Assembly: GCA_032716605.1 (NCBI GenBank)
Contig: CM064480.1
Span: forward strand, 45,848,400 to 45,912,399
Length of the DNA stretch: 64,000 bases
Origin: Paralithodes platypus
Lineage: Eukaryota > Arthropoda > Malacostraca > Decapoda > Lithodidae
Direction of reading: 5' to 3'
Part shown: piece by piece, positions 32,240 to 42,570 of the stretch
Layout: each line of letters begins with the position of its first letter
Numbering within the stretch: position 1 is the first letter of the stretch
The notes under the pieces: generated by a model
Told to the model about the DNA's origin: nothing
Database searches by the model: none
What the model saw: only the letters and a program-made list of their open reading frames with translations
Program-made: the position numbers and the translations under genes

Positions 32240-32805
32240 TAATGACGCTGATGACAAAGTTATCCTAATGCCTCGGAGGAAGAGTTACAACAAATGATGG
32301 ATGATAATGGAGTGAGAACAGTGAGAGATATGGAGAAAGTGAAGGAGGTCATGAAAGCTGTTGATGTAGATGGATGTGGATGGGATGGGCAGGTGGAGGA
32401 AGTCAGTAGGATAGGTAGATATAGAAGGGGGAGATGAGACCTATAAGGGTACAGTTTAAAACCAGGGCAGTGGTAGAGACTGTGACAAATTTTAGTTGGA
32501 GACTAAACAGAAGTGAAGAGCTGAAACATATAAGATTAAAGAAGGATTTGAGCATGGAGCATAGAACATAGACAAAAAATAAAGGAACTACAGGAAAAGG
32601 CTGATGAGGAAAATGGAAAGTTGGGTGAGGATAAGAAGTCTTTCTGGAGAGTGAGGGACGGGAAATTGAGGAAGTGGTTTATAAGAATGGAAGGGAGAGG
32701 GAGGGAAGATAATGTGACAGAAGTTGTGGCAGAGGTGGAGAGCAGGGTGGAAGCGTCTCGGGGAGAGGCAGAAGAAGATGCAGACCCAGTACCAGTAGTG
32801 TGAGG
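32240..32805 (+). pseudogene. LINE-C ORF1 remnant, L1-ORF1p-like RRM
   Basis: In broken frames it reads EEVSRIGRYKRG, RPIRVQFKTRAVVETV, WRLNRSEELKHIRLKKDLS, then KSFWRVRDGKLRKWF. The order RIGxY, RPIxVxF, LKKDLS is like the RNA-recognition domain of L1-ORF1p/Transposase_22 proteins that coat LINE RNA. The N-terminal coiled coil is not clear. Identification by pattern only. Confidence 0.55.
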
Positions 32806-32879
32806 GGGGGTGTAGGGCACGGACAGGAGGAGCGGGATGATGTAGCTGCTGAAGGAATGGTAGAAAGATTAAGGATTAT

Positions 32880-33750
32880 GTTTAGTAATGTGGATGTGTT
32901 TACCCAGGGCAAGAAAAGAGAATTGATATGTAGGTTGCAGGAAGAAGAGGAAAACCTGATGTCATAGCCTTACAAGAAGTAAGACCAAAAAATGTTAGAA
33001 TTGAAAGGGAACTGGTGGAGTATAGTTTGGAGGGTTTTGAGTTGTACGAGAGGAATGCTATTAGAGCAGAGGTTGGAAGAGGACTGTTTATTTATGTAAG
33101 AAAAGAGCTCAAGGTAAATGAGGTAGATATGAGACAGCAGTATTGTGAGTAGTTGTGTATTGAAGTAAAATGTACAAGAGGGTCAATTCTAATTGCCTCT
33201 ATATATAGAAGCCCAAATAATAGTAGGGAAGAGGATGATAACCTACTGAAAGCAATGGAGGAAATAGATAATAGAGAGAACAAATATAAGATTTTGATTG
33301 GTGATTTCAATTTGCCAAGGATCAACTGGGCAAATTGTACTACTCCAGCGGGACAGTGTAGCCTTGAAAACAAGTTTATAGAGAAAGTAAGAGATTGTTT
33401 TTTAACGCAACATATTACAGAGATAACAAGATATAGAGATGGGAAGCAGGGGAGTGTACTTGATTTAATTTTTAGCAATGAGGAGGATATAGTGGAACAT
33501 GTCAATGTGGATAGCCCTATAGGTTGTAGTGACCATGCCTGTATAAGTTTTAGTTGCAATATTAAAACAGAGAGGGGTGATAGAAGTAATAAAAAAATAA
33601 ACATGTATGACAGAGCAGATTATGAGCTCCTGAGGTGTCTGGACATTGACTGGGGGGAATACTTGAACGGTGAAGACGCTGAAGGAATGTGGAGGAAGTT
33701 TAGTCAAATTGGAGGATGTTATATCCAAATGTGTACCAGTAAGGGAATAT
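32880..33750 (+). pseudogene. LINE-C endonuclease
   Basis: Blocks in order are FSNVDVFTQGKKREL, PDVIALQEV (frame change between), GLFIYVRKEL, IASIYRSPNN, ILIGDFNLPRINW (about 33,290-33,335) and GCSDHACI near 33,525. These are the catalytic blocks of the LINE apurinic-like endonuclease, including GDFN and the final SDH. A TAG at 33,151-33,153 and a frameshift near 33,710 break it. Confidence 0.8.
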
Positions 33751-35091
33751 AAGGATAAAACAAAATTGAGGAAAAGAACGAACCCAGAATTACCAATGAA
33801 AAGAAAGCTGTGGACTTTGATAAGAAGAAAGAAACGATTGTGGGATAGATTAAAAATGTTAAAAAAGAACAAGGGGTCTAGTATAGAAGCTAAAGTAGTG
33901 GATTTGGAACGTAGACAGATAAACAATAAAATAAGGTGGGAGACAAGGAAAAGGAAAGGAGTAAAGGAAAGGGAGAGAGAGATTGCAAGAAACATGAAGG
34001 ATAATCCAAAAATATTTTGGAAGTACATTCAGGAATAGTTAACGAGAAGAGTAGGGATCCCGGAGCTGGTAGGGGGGTTGGATGATGGGAGTAGAGCGGA
34101 GACGGATAAGGAGAAAGCAGAGGTGCTGGGGAAATACTTTGGGGGGGTACTAACAGTGGAGTCGGATGATGCAGTGCCAAATATTCCCATCAAACAGGCA
34201 CCTGCACTAGAACTAATAGAGTTTTTCCATGCTAGAATAAGAAGGGCTATAGAAAAAATTAACAGAAGTAAGTCCCCGGGACCGGATGGGATACACCCAA
34301 GAATCATAAAGGAAGGAGGTGAGATGTTAGTAGAGCCATTGAAAATGTTATTTGAGGTATCGTTTAATACAGGACAAATCCCGATGGACTGGAGAGAGGC
34401 GAACATAACAGCTATATTTAAGAAGGGAAAGAGAAATGACCAGGAAATTATAGACCAGTCAGTTTGACAAGTGTTGTGTGTAAACTAATGGAAACGGTAA
34501 TTAGAGAAGGAATAATGGAGCATATGAAATCAAACCAACTTTTCAGTGGGAGACAGTTCGGATTCTTGCCGGGGAGGTCGACGGTACTACAGCTAATTAA
34601 GGTGGTAGATGATTGGATGCAAATTCTAGAGGATGGTGATGTAATAGACGTGGTATATTGTGATTTTATGAAGGCCTTCGATAAGGTCCCACATAAAAGG
34701 TTAATACAGAAAGTTAGAAGCTATAATATAGGGGAGAAATGTGTGAAATGGATAGAAGCCTTCCTGAAAGATCGGAGACAGAGGGTGCTGGTGAATGGAA
34801 TAGGCTCAGGGTGGAGGGAAATTACAAGTGGGGTTCCTCAGGGATCTGTGTTGGGACCACTACTGTTCGTTATATTTATCAACGACTTACCTGAAGTTAT
34901 AACTAATGGAAGTGAGGTATACCTGTATGCGGATGACACTAAGCTGTATAGAAGAGTGAGGAGTAAGGAAGATGTGGGTTTGCTTCAAGGAGATGTGGAT
35001 GGCATGAAGGGATGGTCTGAGCATTGGTTAATGCCTTTTCATCCAAAAAAATGCAAGTACATGCGGATTGGGACAAGCAAGATAGACAAGG
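33670..35091 (+). pseudogene. LINE-C RT, truncated by LINE-B insertion
   Basis: From a linker (REYKDKTKLRKRTNPELPMKRKLW) the frame runs to a stop at 34,036 where copy 2 has Lys, then through SKSPGPDGIHPRII, a frameshift at 34,443, DFMKAFDKVPHKR, SGVPQGSVLGPLLF, and YADD near 34,927-34,938. It stops being LINE-C at 35,091, where LINE-B starts. Confidence 0.87.
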
Positions 35092-35165
35092 TTTGCGCAG
35101 TGGCGGTATCGTAACCAATAGGGTCTTGCTGAGTACCGTGGATATTACATTGTCACTGCTATAAG
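35092..35165 (+). ncRNA. U4 snRNA-like 5' head of LINE-B
   Basis: The first bases, TTTGCGCAGTGGC then GTATCGTAACCAAT, match the conserved 5' end of U4 snRNA; fly U4 also has ATCGTAACCAAT (recalled). The next part (GGGTC-TTGCTGAG-ACCG) aligns loosely with the U4 5' stem-loop, which binds the 15.5K protein through a kink turn, and then ATTACATTG with the region after it. U4's usual first three bases are absent and the 3' half is not present. It is a fragment fused to a LINE, not a U4 gene. Confidence 0.6.
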
Positions 35166-35500
35166 CTAAAAACAGTGTGCAAAATTGGTTAAAGTTTTTG
35201 CACCACACACATCTGCCATCCTGTGCGTGGTCTCTCCACGCATCTCGGTTGGGCTACCCCCAAAGGGTAGCCAAGTCGATCCCCACCTGCCCGCGGTGAC
35301 CTTGCAGACACCACTTTCCATTTTTTTCTTTTCCATTTTAATTTTTTTCCATTGTGGTGGCACTGACGGGGACGGCGCTACCCGGGGTCTGTCCCAGGTA
35401 GTTATTTTCACGTTTTTTTAAAACTAGGGTTTTCTCTTATTTTTAATCAGATACAAAATACAGGTGTTTTTGTTTTTAATTATTGGTTACTTCCACTGAA
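35166..35500 (+). other. LINE-B 5' UTR
   Basis: Non-coding leader between the U4-like head and ORF1. It contains a G/C-rich stretch (35,230-35,300) and T-rich runs. No other copy in the window reaches this region, so I cannot tell which parts are conserved. Confidence 0.6.
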
Positions 35501-36745
35501 ATGGCAGCGGGCAAGCAGAGTTGTAGTTGTGGGAAGGTTGTGGGCAAGGCCAAATCGCTGGGCTGCTACTCGTGTGGTACCTATTTTCATGTTAACTGTA
35601 TAAATGTTGATGATGAGGACCTCAGAGTACTTGCAAAGAAGAAACCTGGATTTAAATGGCATTGCACTGTTTGCGATACCACCCCCCTGGCTGCAAAGGA
35701 TGCAGCAATTAGTCAGCAGACCTTGGATGACCTGACGGCTGCCCTAGTTGGTGAAGTGAAGACTGCCATTGTAAACGAAGTGAAGGGTGCCCTTGCTGCG
35801 GTGGCTGTGGAGATAGAGAGTATTGGTAACAGAATGGATATCCTTGAGACTAAAGTTGCTGCCCCCGACATTCCCTTGTTTGCCAAGATAGTTCAGCAAA
35901 CATTTGAAGAGACCAAAAAGGAGCCGACCAAACGCACCACTGAGGTGGTAGATGGTGGAAAGAAAAAAACTGTCTGGGACCATCAGGTCCTGGTAGTGAA
36001 GCCAAAAGACCGATCCTCCGAGCCAGTAAGCCCACCAGATACAAAGGCAATCGAGACTGCTTTGGCTTCGGTTAACAAGTTAACTAGAACTGATTCAGGT
36101 GTACTGGTGGTACGACTTCCATCCAAGAAAGCGAAAGAAGATGCAGGAAGGGCCATCAATCAGTGTTTGGGGGTGGACAGTGCCTTCAGTGTCTCCGAAC
36201 CAAAGAAGATGATGCCAAAAATGACTCTGGTAGGCATTGCTAATGACGCTGAGGATAATGAGATCATTCCCAGCATCCTCAACAAGAACCCAAGAATAAA
36301 GTCCCTGGTCGACGATGGCTTAGCTATGAATTTGCTATTCACCAAGCAAAAGAGTGATGCACACACAAAGACTGCGGTAGTAAAAATGTCACCTGAAATA
36401 CGCTCTTCCATTGTGGATGATGGCAATTCTGTGTATGTTGGACTTGTGAGATGTCGTGCATACGATCGCTTCTGGGTAACACAATGTTACCATTGCCAGG
36501 GCTTTGGTCATACCAGTGACAGGTGTTATCGGAAAAATGAGGATCCAAAATGCAACTTCTGTGCCGGTACTCATAACTCAAAAGACTGCACCAACAAGAC
36601 TTCCCCCAAATGTATAAATTGTATGAGCTCCACATCAGTTACGGAGCCGCCAAATCATTTCGCCTCAAGTAGAAATTGTCCTCTAATGACAGCTCAGAGA
36701 AATAAAGTTATTGAGAACACCAATTTTGTAGGTTCAAAAAACTGA
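35501..36745 (+). CDS. LINE-B ORF1: PHD finger plus CCHC knuckles
   Basis: The ATG at 35,501 gives 414 residues without a stop. The N-terminus is a PHD-type finger: C8, C10, C22, C25, H30, C33, C55, C58. A helical, probably coiled-coil stretch follows (about residues 75-125), then a basic linker, a central domain (about 190-320), and zinc knuckles: CYHCQGFGHTSDRC (about 329-342), CNFCAGTHNSKDC and CINCMSS with a later HxxxxxNC. PHD-bearing ORF1 proteins are known in CR1-clade LINEs. It would bind element RNA and may touch chromatin. Intact. Confidence 0.87.
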   Translation: MAAGKQSCSCGKVVGKAKSLGCYSCGTYFHVNCINVDDEDLRVLAKKKPGFKWHCTVCDTTPLAAKDAAISQQTLDDLTAALVGEVKTAIVNEVKGALAAVAVEIESIGNRMDILETKVAAPDIPLFAKIVQQTFEETKKEPTKRTTEVVDGGKKKTVWDHQVLVVKPKDRSSEPVSPPDTKAIETALASVNKLTRTDSGVLVVRLPSKKAKEDAGRAINQCLGVDSAFSVSEPKKMMPKMTLVGIANDAEDNEIIPSILNKNPRIKSLVDDGLAMNLLFTKQKSDAHTKTAVVKMSPEIRSSIVDDGNSVYVGLVRCRAYDRFWVTQCYHCQGFGHTSDRCYRKNEDPKCNFCAGTHNSKDCTNKTSPKCINCMSSTSVTEPPNHFASSRNCPLMTAQRNKVIENTNFVGSKN

Positions 36746-38933
36746 AAAATGCACATGGGAGCCGGTTGAAACTGGGTCTGTTGAATGTTCGTTCCTTGCG
36801 TAACAAAATGGATCATATTTGCGAGATCTTGGATGAACGTAACCTTGATGTATTATGTCTCACTGAGACCTGGTTGTTCGAGTCAGATCTGAATATTATC
36901 CAGGCGGCATTGCCTAAAACCCATTCCATAATAAATGTTCCTAGGCCTAGGGGAGATCATCCGGGTGGTGGAGTGGCAGTTGTCTACTCCACATCTCTGG
37001 TGAATATCTTGCAAATAAGCCATAACCCAGCCCCTCTTTACTATGAACTGTTGGAAGTGGAAATAAAACTCCATCAACAAATTCTAAGAATGGCAGTTGT
37101 CTATAGGACTGGCCATCGTGGCACAGATAGGGGTTTTATGGAAGAGTTTGGGCAGTTTCTCGAGGAATTTTCTGCTAAAACCGGAAGACTTTTGATATGT
37201 GGAGATTTTAATTACTGGGTTGACAGCCCTCATCTGAAGCCATTCTCTCCTGAGTTCCTTGAGTTGACTGATCAGAACAATTTTGTAAACCATGTGTCCC
37301 ACCCAACTCATATCTTAGGACACACCCTTGACTTGGTTTTCTCTCCTGTGGGTTGTGGTGGTGTTCTGGATGTTGATGTTGAGAATGCTGACCCTAATAC
37401 CTCTGATCATGCTTTGATTACTTTCAGCTTTGATTTCCCTAAGCCACTCACACATGAAAAAGTAATCAGATTTAGAAATTATAAAAATGCAGACCAAAAT
37501 TTGGCTAGCAGTGAAGTAAAACAGTACTTGGGAAGTATTGATACTTCCAACCTTACTTCAGATGAGCTGGTGGAGGTACATGGAAATGCACTTAAATTAG
37601 TGTTCGATCATCACTGTCCAGAAGTAGAGAAGAAAATCATAGTACGAGATGATTCACCCTGGTATAGCACTCGAGTTAAATTTTTTAGAAGAGCGCGTAG
37701 AAGAGCTGAACGTGAATGGCGGAAAAAATAAAACAGACTCTACATGGTTGCAATATCTGTCAGCCAGAAGAGCTGTGGTCCACACAATCAAAGATGAAAA
37801 GAAAGTGTATTATCAGGGAAAAGTTGACTCGTGTGGTAATGACCAGAGGAGGTTGGCTTCAATTGTAAACAGTTTACTTGGAAAAACAAGAGTCAGCTTA
37901 AGACCTTCTGTACCGATGCCGAGTTGGCTGCCAACTTTGTGGCATTTTTTGCTGGCAAGATAACTCGCATAAGACAGGAACTGGATGATGCTTCTGTTGG
38001 TGAAGAACTTTCAGTTGTACTCCAACCCCGACACATTCCTAATAATGTCCTCTCATCCTTTCACTCAGTAGAGGTGGACATGATCTCGTCCTACATAAGA
38101 AACCTCAATAAAACATTTTGCCCGTTGGATCCCATAAATGTTTCCAAGCTACCAAGAGTCTATGATCACACAGTTGAGTTTATTTCCAAAATAATTAATA
38201 AGTGCTTCTCTGAAGGTAGCTTCCCACATTCTGAAAAGCATGCACTACTCCGACCTACTCTAAAGAAACCTGGACTTGATGTTGAGAACATGTTGAACTA
38301 TCGTCCTGTCTCCAACCTGTCCTTCATATCAAAGATATTAGAGTGTGCAATACTTGACCAATTACAACCACTACTTCAGCAGAATGAAACTATCCCAATT
38401 TTTCAGTCTGCTTACCGACAGCATCATTCAACTGAAACAGCATTGATTAGAGTACATAATGATCTAGTTGAGAACATTTGCAATGGTGTGGCCTCACTAT
38501 TGGTCTTGCTTGATCTCTCTGCGGCCTTTGACACAGTGGATCACGAGTTGTTATTGAGTGATCTTTATGATTGTGGTGTGCGTGACTCTGCTCTCTTGCT
38601 TCTTGGGTCGTACTTGTCAGGTAGATCCCAGAGTGTGATGGTAAATCAAGTGGTCTCGGACTCGACACCCCTGCAGTATGGTGTTCCGCAGGGATCAGTT
38701 TTAGGTCCTATCCTATTTATAATTTATATTAGCAGTTTGTCTCTTCTGCTTCGTGCACATAATGTCACCTTTCACTTTTATGCAGATGACACCCAGATTT
38801 ATGTGAGAATCACAAATATAGTTGATATACGGAGTAAGATGGAATTGTTGATGTCTGATATCAAGAAGTGGATGAGAGCGAGAAAACTTAAACTAAATGA
38901 TGGTAAAACTGATATTCTCATCTATCTATCTAT

Positions 38934-40730
38934 CTATTGCCTGACGCCGCGATCCCCGAAGGGGTGGCCACGAACGAACCGCCCCCATGCACCTCTGTCC
39001 CCAGTCAGTCGACGCCCCTCCCCCCAACCAGCACCGCCTTCGTTCATGTAGTTCCTCACTCCATCCTTCCACCTCATATTCGGTCTACCTCTCCCCCTCT
39101 GTCCCTCCACCTCGCTCTCGTACACCCTCTTAGTCATTCTCTCGCTTTCCATACGTTCCATATGGCCGAACCATCTCAAGTTGTTCCTTTTCACACTTTC
39201 CAGCACATCTACCTCCACACCACACCTCCTTCTTACTTCCTCATTAGTCTGTCTATCCCTCCATGTAGCTCCGCACGCACTCCTTAAGTAATTCATTTCT
39301 ACTGCTCTCACTCTTGGTCTGAGTCTCTCAACCAACGTCCATGCTTCGCTTCCGTAAGTCAGTGTCGGGATTACCACACTGTCATGCAAGGACTTCTTCA
39401 CTTCCATACTGACCACCCTATTTCTTGTTACTGCTTTTAGCGTTCCTACAACCCTCTTCCCCTGTTGTACCCTCTCCCGCACCTCTTCATCCATAGTCCC
39501 ATCTTTACTCAACACACTGCCCAGATACTTAAAAGAGTTGACGATCTCCATAGCCTGACCGTTCAGCTTCACCTCACACTCTGTGACTTCACCCCTTTCG
39601 AAGACCATAACCTTGCTCTTCCCCGTATTTACCTTCAAATTCCGTTTTTCGCACACTGTTCCAAACTCATTTACCAGACCCTGCAACTCCCATTCATTAT
39701 CACTCATCAGAACTGTATCATCCGCAAACAGCAGTATAGGTAGCTTCCACTCAATTCCCTCCCTTTTCAGCGATACACCAACATCCACTGCTCTTGATAG
39801 TATTTCTTTCATGACTCCATCCATATATACAGTAAACAACCACGGGGACATCACACACCCCTGTTTCAAACCAACATTCAGGTCAAAGAACTCGCTCTGC
39901 TCACTCTCCACACGTACTGCCGCCTTTGCACCCTCATACATGCTCTTCACTGCTTTCAGCAACTTGCCCTCTACTCCGTATATTCTAAGTACTTTCCACA
40001 AACCTTCTCTATCCACTCTGTCATAGGCCTTCTCCAAGTCCATAAAGGCAACATACACCTTTTGTTTCTTCTCCAGATACTTCTCCACAACACAATTCAG
40101 GGTAAAAATCTGATCTACACATCCTCTTCCCTTCCTAAAACCTCCCTGCTCGTCGCCTATCCATTTCTCCGTTCTCACTCTCACTCTCTCAATCACTACC
40201 CTACTGTATACCTTCCCTACTACGCTTAGAAAACATATTCCTCGGTGGTTACCACACACTCCTCTTTCCCCTTTGCCCTTATATAGGGGGACTATTATGC
40301 CAGTCTTCCAGTCATCGGGTGCACTCCCCTTCTCCCATGCTAGTTTGCACATTTTCCATACCCATTCGATCACTATCTCACCACCATACCTCAACATTTC
40401 CCCACACACTCCATCTGTTCCTGGTGCTTTCCCCAACTTCACTCTTTTCATGGCTTCCCACACTTCTGACCTCTTGATCCCCACCTCCTCCTCCACTACT
40501 TCTCTTCTTCTCCCTCCCATACCATATCCAGCTATGTTTGCTGGCTCTTCATTCCTTTCATTTAGCAACTCACTGAAGTACTCCCTCCATCTTTCGACTC
40601 TCTCTTGCTTCTCGGCTAGCATTCTCCCATTCTTATCTTTCACACCCTTACTGTTTCCCTTGCTACCTTCCCTAACTTTCTTGACTTCTTTCCAGAACAG
40701 TTTCTTACTCTCCCTCCATTTTACACTCAG
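38934..40730 (-). CDS. LINE-D RT and C-terminal domain (open)
   Basis: From the LINE-E junction to the stop at 38,934 the frame is uninterrupted, about 598 residues. It starts in the linker (LSVKWRESKKLFWKE) and holds RT blocks KLGKAPGTDGV, LYKGKGERGVCGNHRGI, GFRKGRGCVDQIF, FMDLEKAYDRVDREGLW, GLKQGCVMSPWLF and FADD at about 39,721-39,732. The C-terminal part has FKYLGSVLSKDG, LTYGSEAWTL, NNLRWFGHMERM and the RGRPNMRWKDGV block usual in RTE-like LINEs. All catalytic residues are present. The endonuclease is missing because the copy is truncated. This is the best-preserved RT in the window. Confidence 0.9.
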   Translation of the reverse strand: MSVKWRESKKLFWKEVKKVREGSKGNSKGVKDKNGRMLAEKQERVERWREYFSELLNERNEEPANIAGYGMGGRRREVVEEEVGIKRSEVWEAMKRVKLGKAPGTDGVCGEMLRYGGEIVIEWVWKMCKLAWEKGSAPDDWKTGIIVPLYKGKGERGVCGNHRGICFLSVVGKVYSRVVIERVRVRTEKWIGDEQGGFRKGRGCVDQIFTLNCVVEKYLEKKQKVYVAFMDLEKAYDRVDREGLWKVLRIYGVEGKLLKAVKSMYEGAKAAVRVESEQSEFFDLNVGLKQGCVMSPWLFTVYMDGVMKEILSRAVDVGVSLKREGIEWKLPILLFADDTVLMSDNEWELQGLVNEFGTVCEKRNLKVNTGKSKVMVFERGEVTECEVKLNGQAMEIVNSFKYLGSVLSKDGTMDEEVRERVQQGKRVVGTLKAVTRNRVVSMEVKKSLHDSVVIPTLTYGSEAWTLVERLRPRVRAVEMNYLRSACGATWRDRQTNEEVRRRCGVEVDVLESVKRNNLRWFGHMERMESERMTKRVYESEVEGQRGRGRPNMRWKDGVRNYMNEGGAGWGEGRRLTGDRGAWGRFVRGHPFGDRGVRQ

Positions 40731-42570
40731 AAGATTGTGTATGCAGAAAATGAAATCAGAGAAGCATGGAAGGTACACTATGAACGATTGCTAAATGTAG
40801 AGTTTGAATGGGATAAGGAACAGCTTAGTATCGAAAAACCAATATCTGGGCCCCCTCCTTTGATAGCACCAGCTGTAGTGAGCGACGCAATCAATAAAAT
40901 GAAGGACGGTAAAGCTCCAGGTTGCTCCGACATTGTCGCTGAGATGATAAAAGCCTCAGGGGAGATTGGTGTAAACTTAGTCACTGAGTTGATAAACACC
41001 ATTATTAAAGATGAGAAAATCCCAGAGGATTGGCTCAAAAGTGTAATAGTAAATATATACAAAGGAAAGGGGATGCGCTGGATAGAGGAAATTATAGGGG
41101 CCTGAAAATGCTTGACCAAATCATGAAGGTCTGTGAGAGAGTCCTTGAGGGTTTGATCAGGCAAAGCATCTCTATGATGATATGCAGTTTGGTTTTATGC
41201 CAGGACGTGGTACAACCGATGCTATCTTCATAGTCAGATACAGGAAAGATACCTACTAAAAGGCAGGGATCTTTACTTTGTGTTTGTGGACCTGGAGAAG
41301 GCCTTTGATAGGGTACCTAGAGATGTTGTACAGTGGGCTATGAGGAAACTTGGTGTGGAAGAGTGGCTGGTGCGTGTGATAATGAAGATGTATGAGGATT
41401 CGCGAAGTTCGGTGAGGGTGAAAGGTGTACTGAGTGATGAATTCGCAGTCCGTGTTGGAGTCCATCAGGGTTCAGTGTTAAGCCCCCTCCTCTTTATTAT
41501 GGTCTTGGAGGCGCTGTCTAGAGTTTTTAGAGGCGGACTCCCGTTGGAACTGTTTTATGCAGACGATTTAGTCCTAATAGCTGACAGTATGCAGGATGCT
41601 GAGGCCAAATTCAGAAAGTGGAGAGAGGGCATGGCGAGCAAGGGTTTAAGAGTCAATATTAACAAAACCAAGGTTATGCATTGTAGTTTGAGACGAGGCA
41701 ATGTGGAAAAGAGCGGTGCATACCCATGTGCAGTGTGTGGAAAGGGAGTGTGGGCGTTAACTCAATTCAATGTAGCATCTGTCGATGTTGGGTACACCAT
41801 GGGAGTAAGCGCTGTAGTAGAATAAAGGGGCCCCTGCCGAAGGATAAGTCAGAAATAGAGAAATTTGAGTGCGTAGTGTGCAAAGGCGAGCTTGTGTTAA
41901 GTGATGATCCTGTGGCTGTGAATTTTGGAAATGAGTCTTTGGAGCTGGTGAACAAGTTTTGTTACCTAGGAGATACCATCTCTGCCGGTGGTGGGGCCGA
42001 GGCTGCCACTGTTGCTAGAATTAGGTGTGGCTGGGGGAAGTTCAGAGAATTGATGCCAATCCTGACCATGAAAAGAATGCCTCTCCCCCTGAAGGGAAAG
42101 GTGTATGCCTCATGTGTTAGAAGTGCAATGACGTATGCCTCAGAAACATGGGCCGTTAAAGTAGAGGATGTCAACAGAATGGAGCGTAATGAGATGAGAA
42201 TGGTGAGATGGATGTGTGGGCCAGGCTACAGGATAGAATAACAAATGTTGAGCTGAGGAGACGTTTAGGTATAAAGAGATTAGCGAGGTGATGCGTACAA
42301 GTAGACTGGGATGGTATGGACATGTGGAGAGAATGGATGAACAAAATTGGGTGACAAAATGCAGGTCTGTGATTGTGGAGGGAGCTGCACCAAGGGGTGG
42401 ACCGAGGAAGACCTGGGATCGGACTATACGCGCCGATCTCAAATCCAAGAACTTGACAAGTGAAGCAGCCCTTAACAGGGTTGCCTGGAACGCCGCCATT
42501 AGGACAAGAGACTGAAACTGCACTTATGTGTGGAACACTCAGTCTTAAAATGTTATGTATGTATGTATGT
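40731..42570 (+). mobile_element. LINE-E (RTE-like) inside LINE-D2
   Basis: The element lies between the LINE-D segments ending ACACTCAG and starting ATTCCTTCC, which are contiguous in LINE-D3 (47,803-47,825). It begins within the linker (5' truncated), carries the RT and ends in ATGT repeats (42,551-42,570), a short tandem tail usual for RTE-like elements. Confidence 0.9.
40737..42515 (+). pseudogene. LINE-E RT with PHD-like zinc motif
   Basis: Blocks: REAWKVHYERLLN, KMKDGKAPGCSDIV, a frameshift near 41,070, NYRGLKMLDQIMK, a broken stretch to 41,250, FVDLEKAFDRVPRDVV, HQGSVLSPLLFI and YADD (41,555-41,566). After the RT comes CAVCGKGVGVNSIQCSICRCWVHH followed by CVVCKGE, a PHD/RING-like pair of CxxC motifs in the middle of the polymerase (frame change near 41,750). 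The end has FCYLGDTISAGGG, YASETWAVKVED and, in another frame, WYGHVERMDEQN. Several indels disable it. Confidence 0.85.

Noticed and set aside
35092..35165. A genuine U4 snRNA gene
   Set aside because: Only the 5' part is similar, the first three bases and the Sm-site half are missing, and it is bounded on the left by a LINE target duplication.
39465..40794. Long plus-strand open frames rich in Ser, Leu, Pro, Thr across LINE-D copies
   Set aside because: They are antisense shadows of the LINE-D polymerase and recur wherever LINE-D is in reverse.
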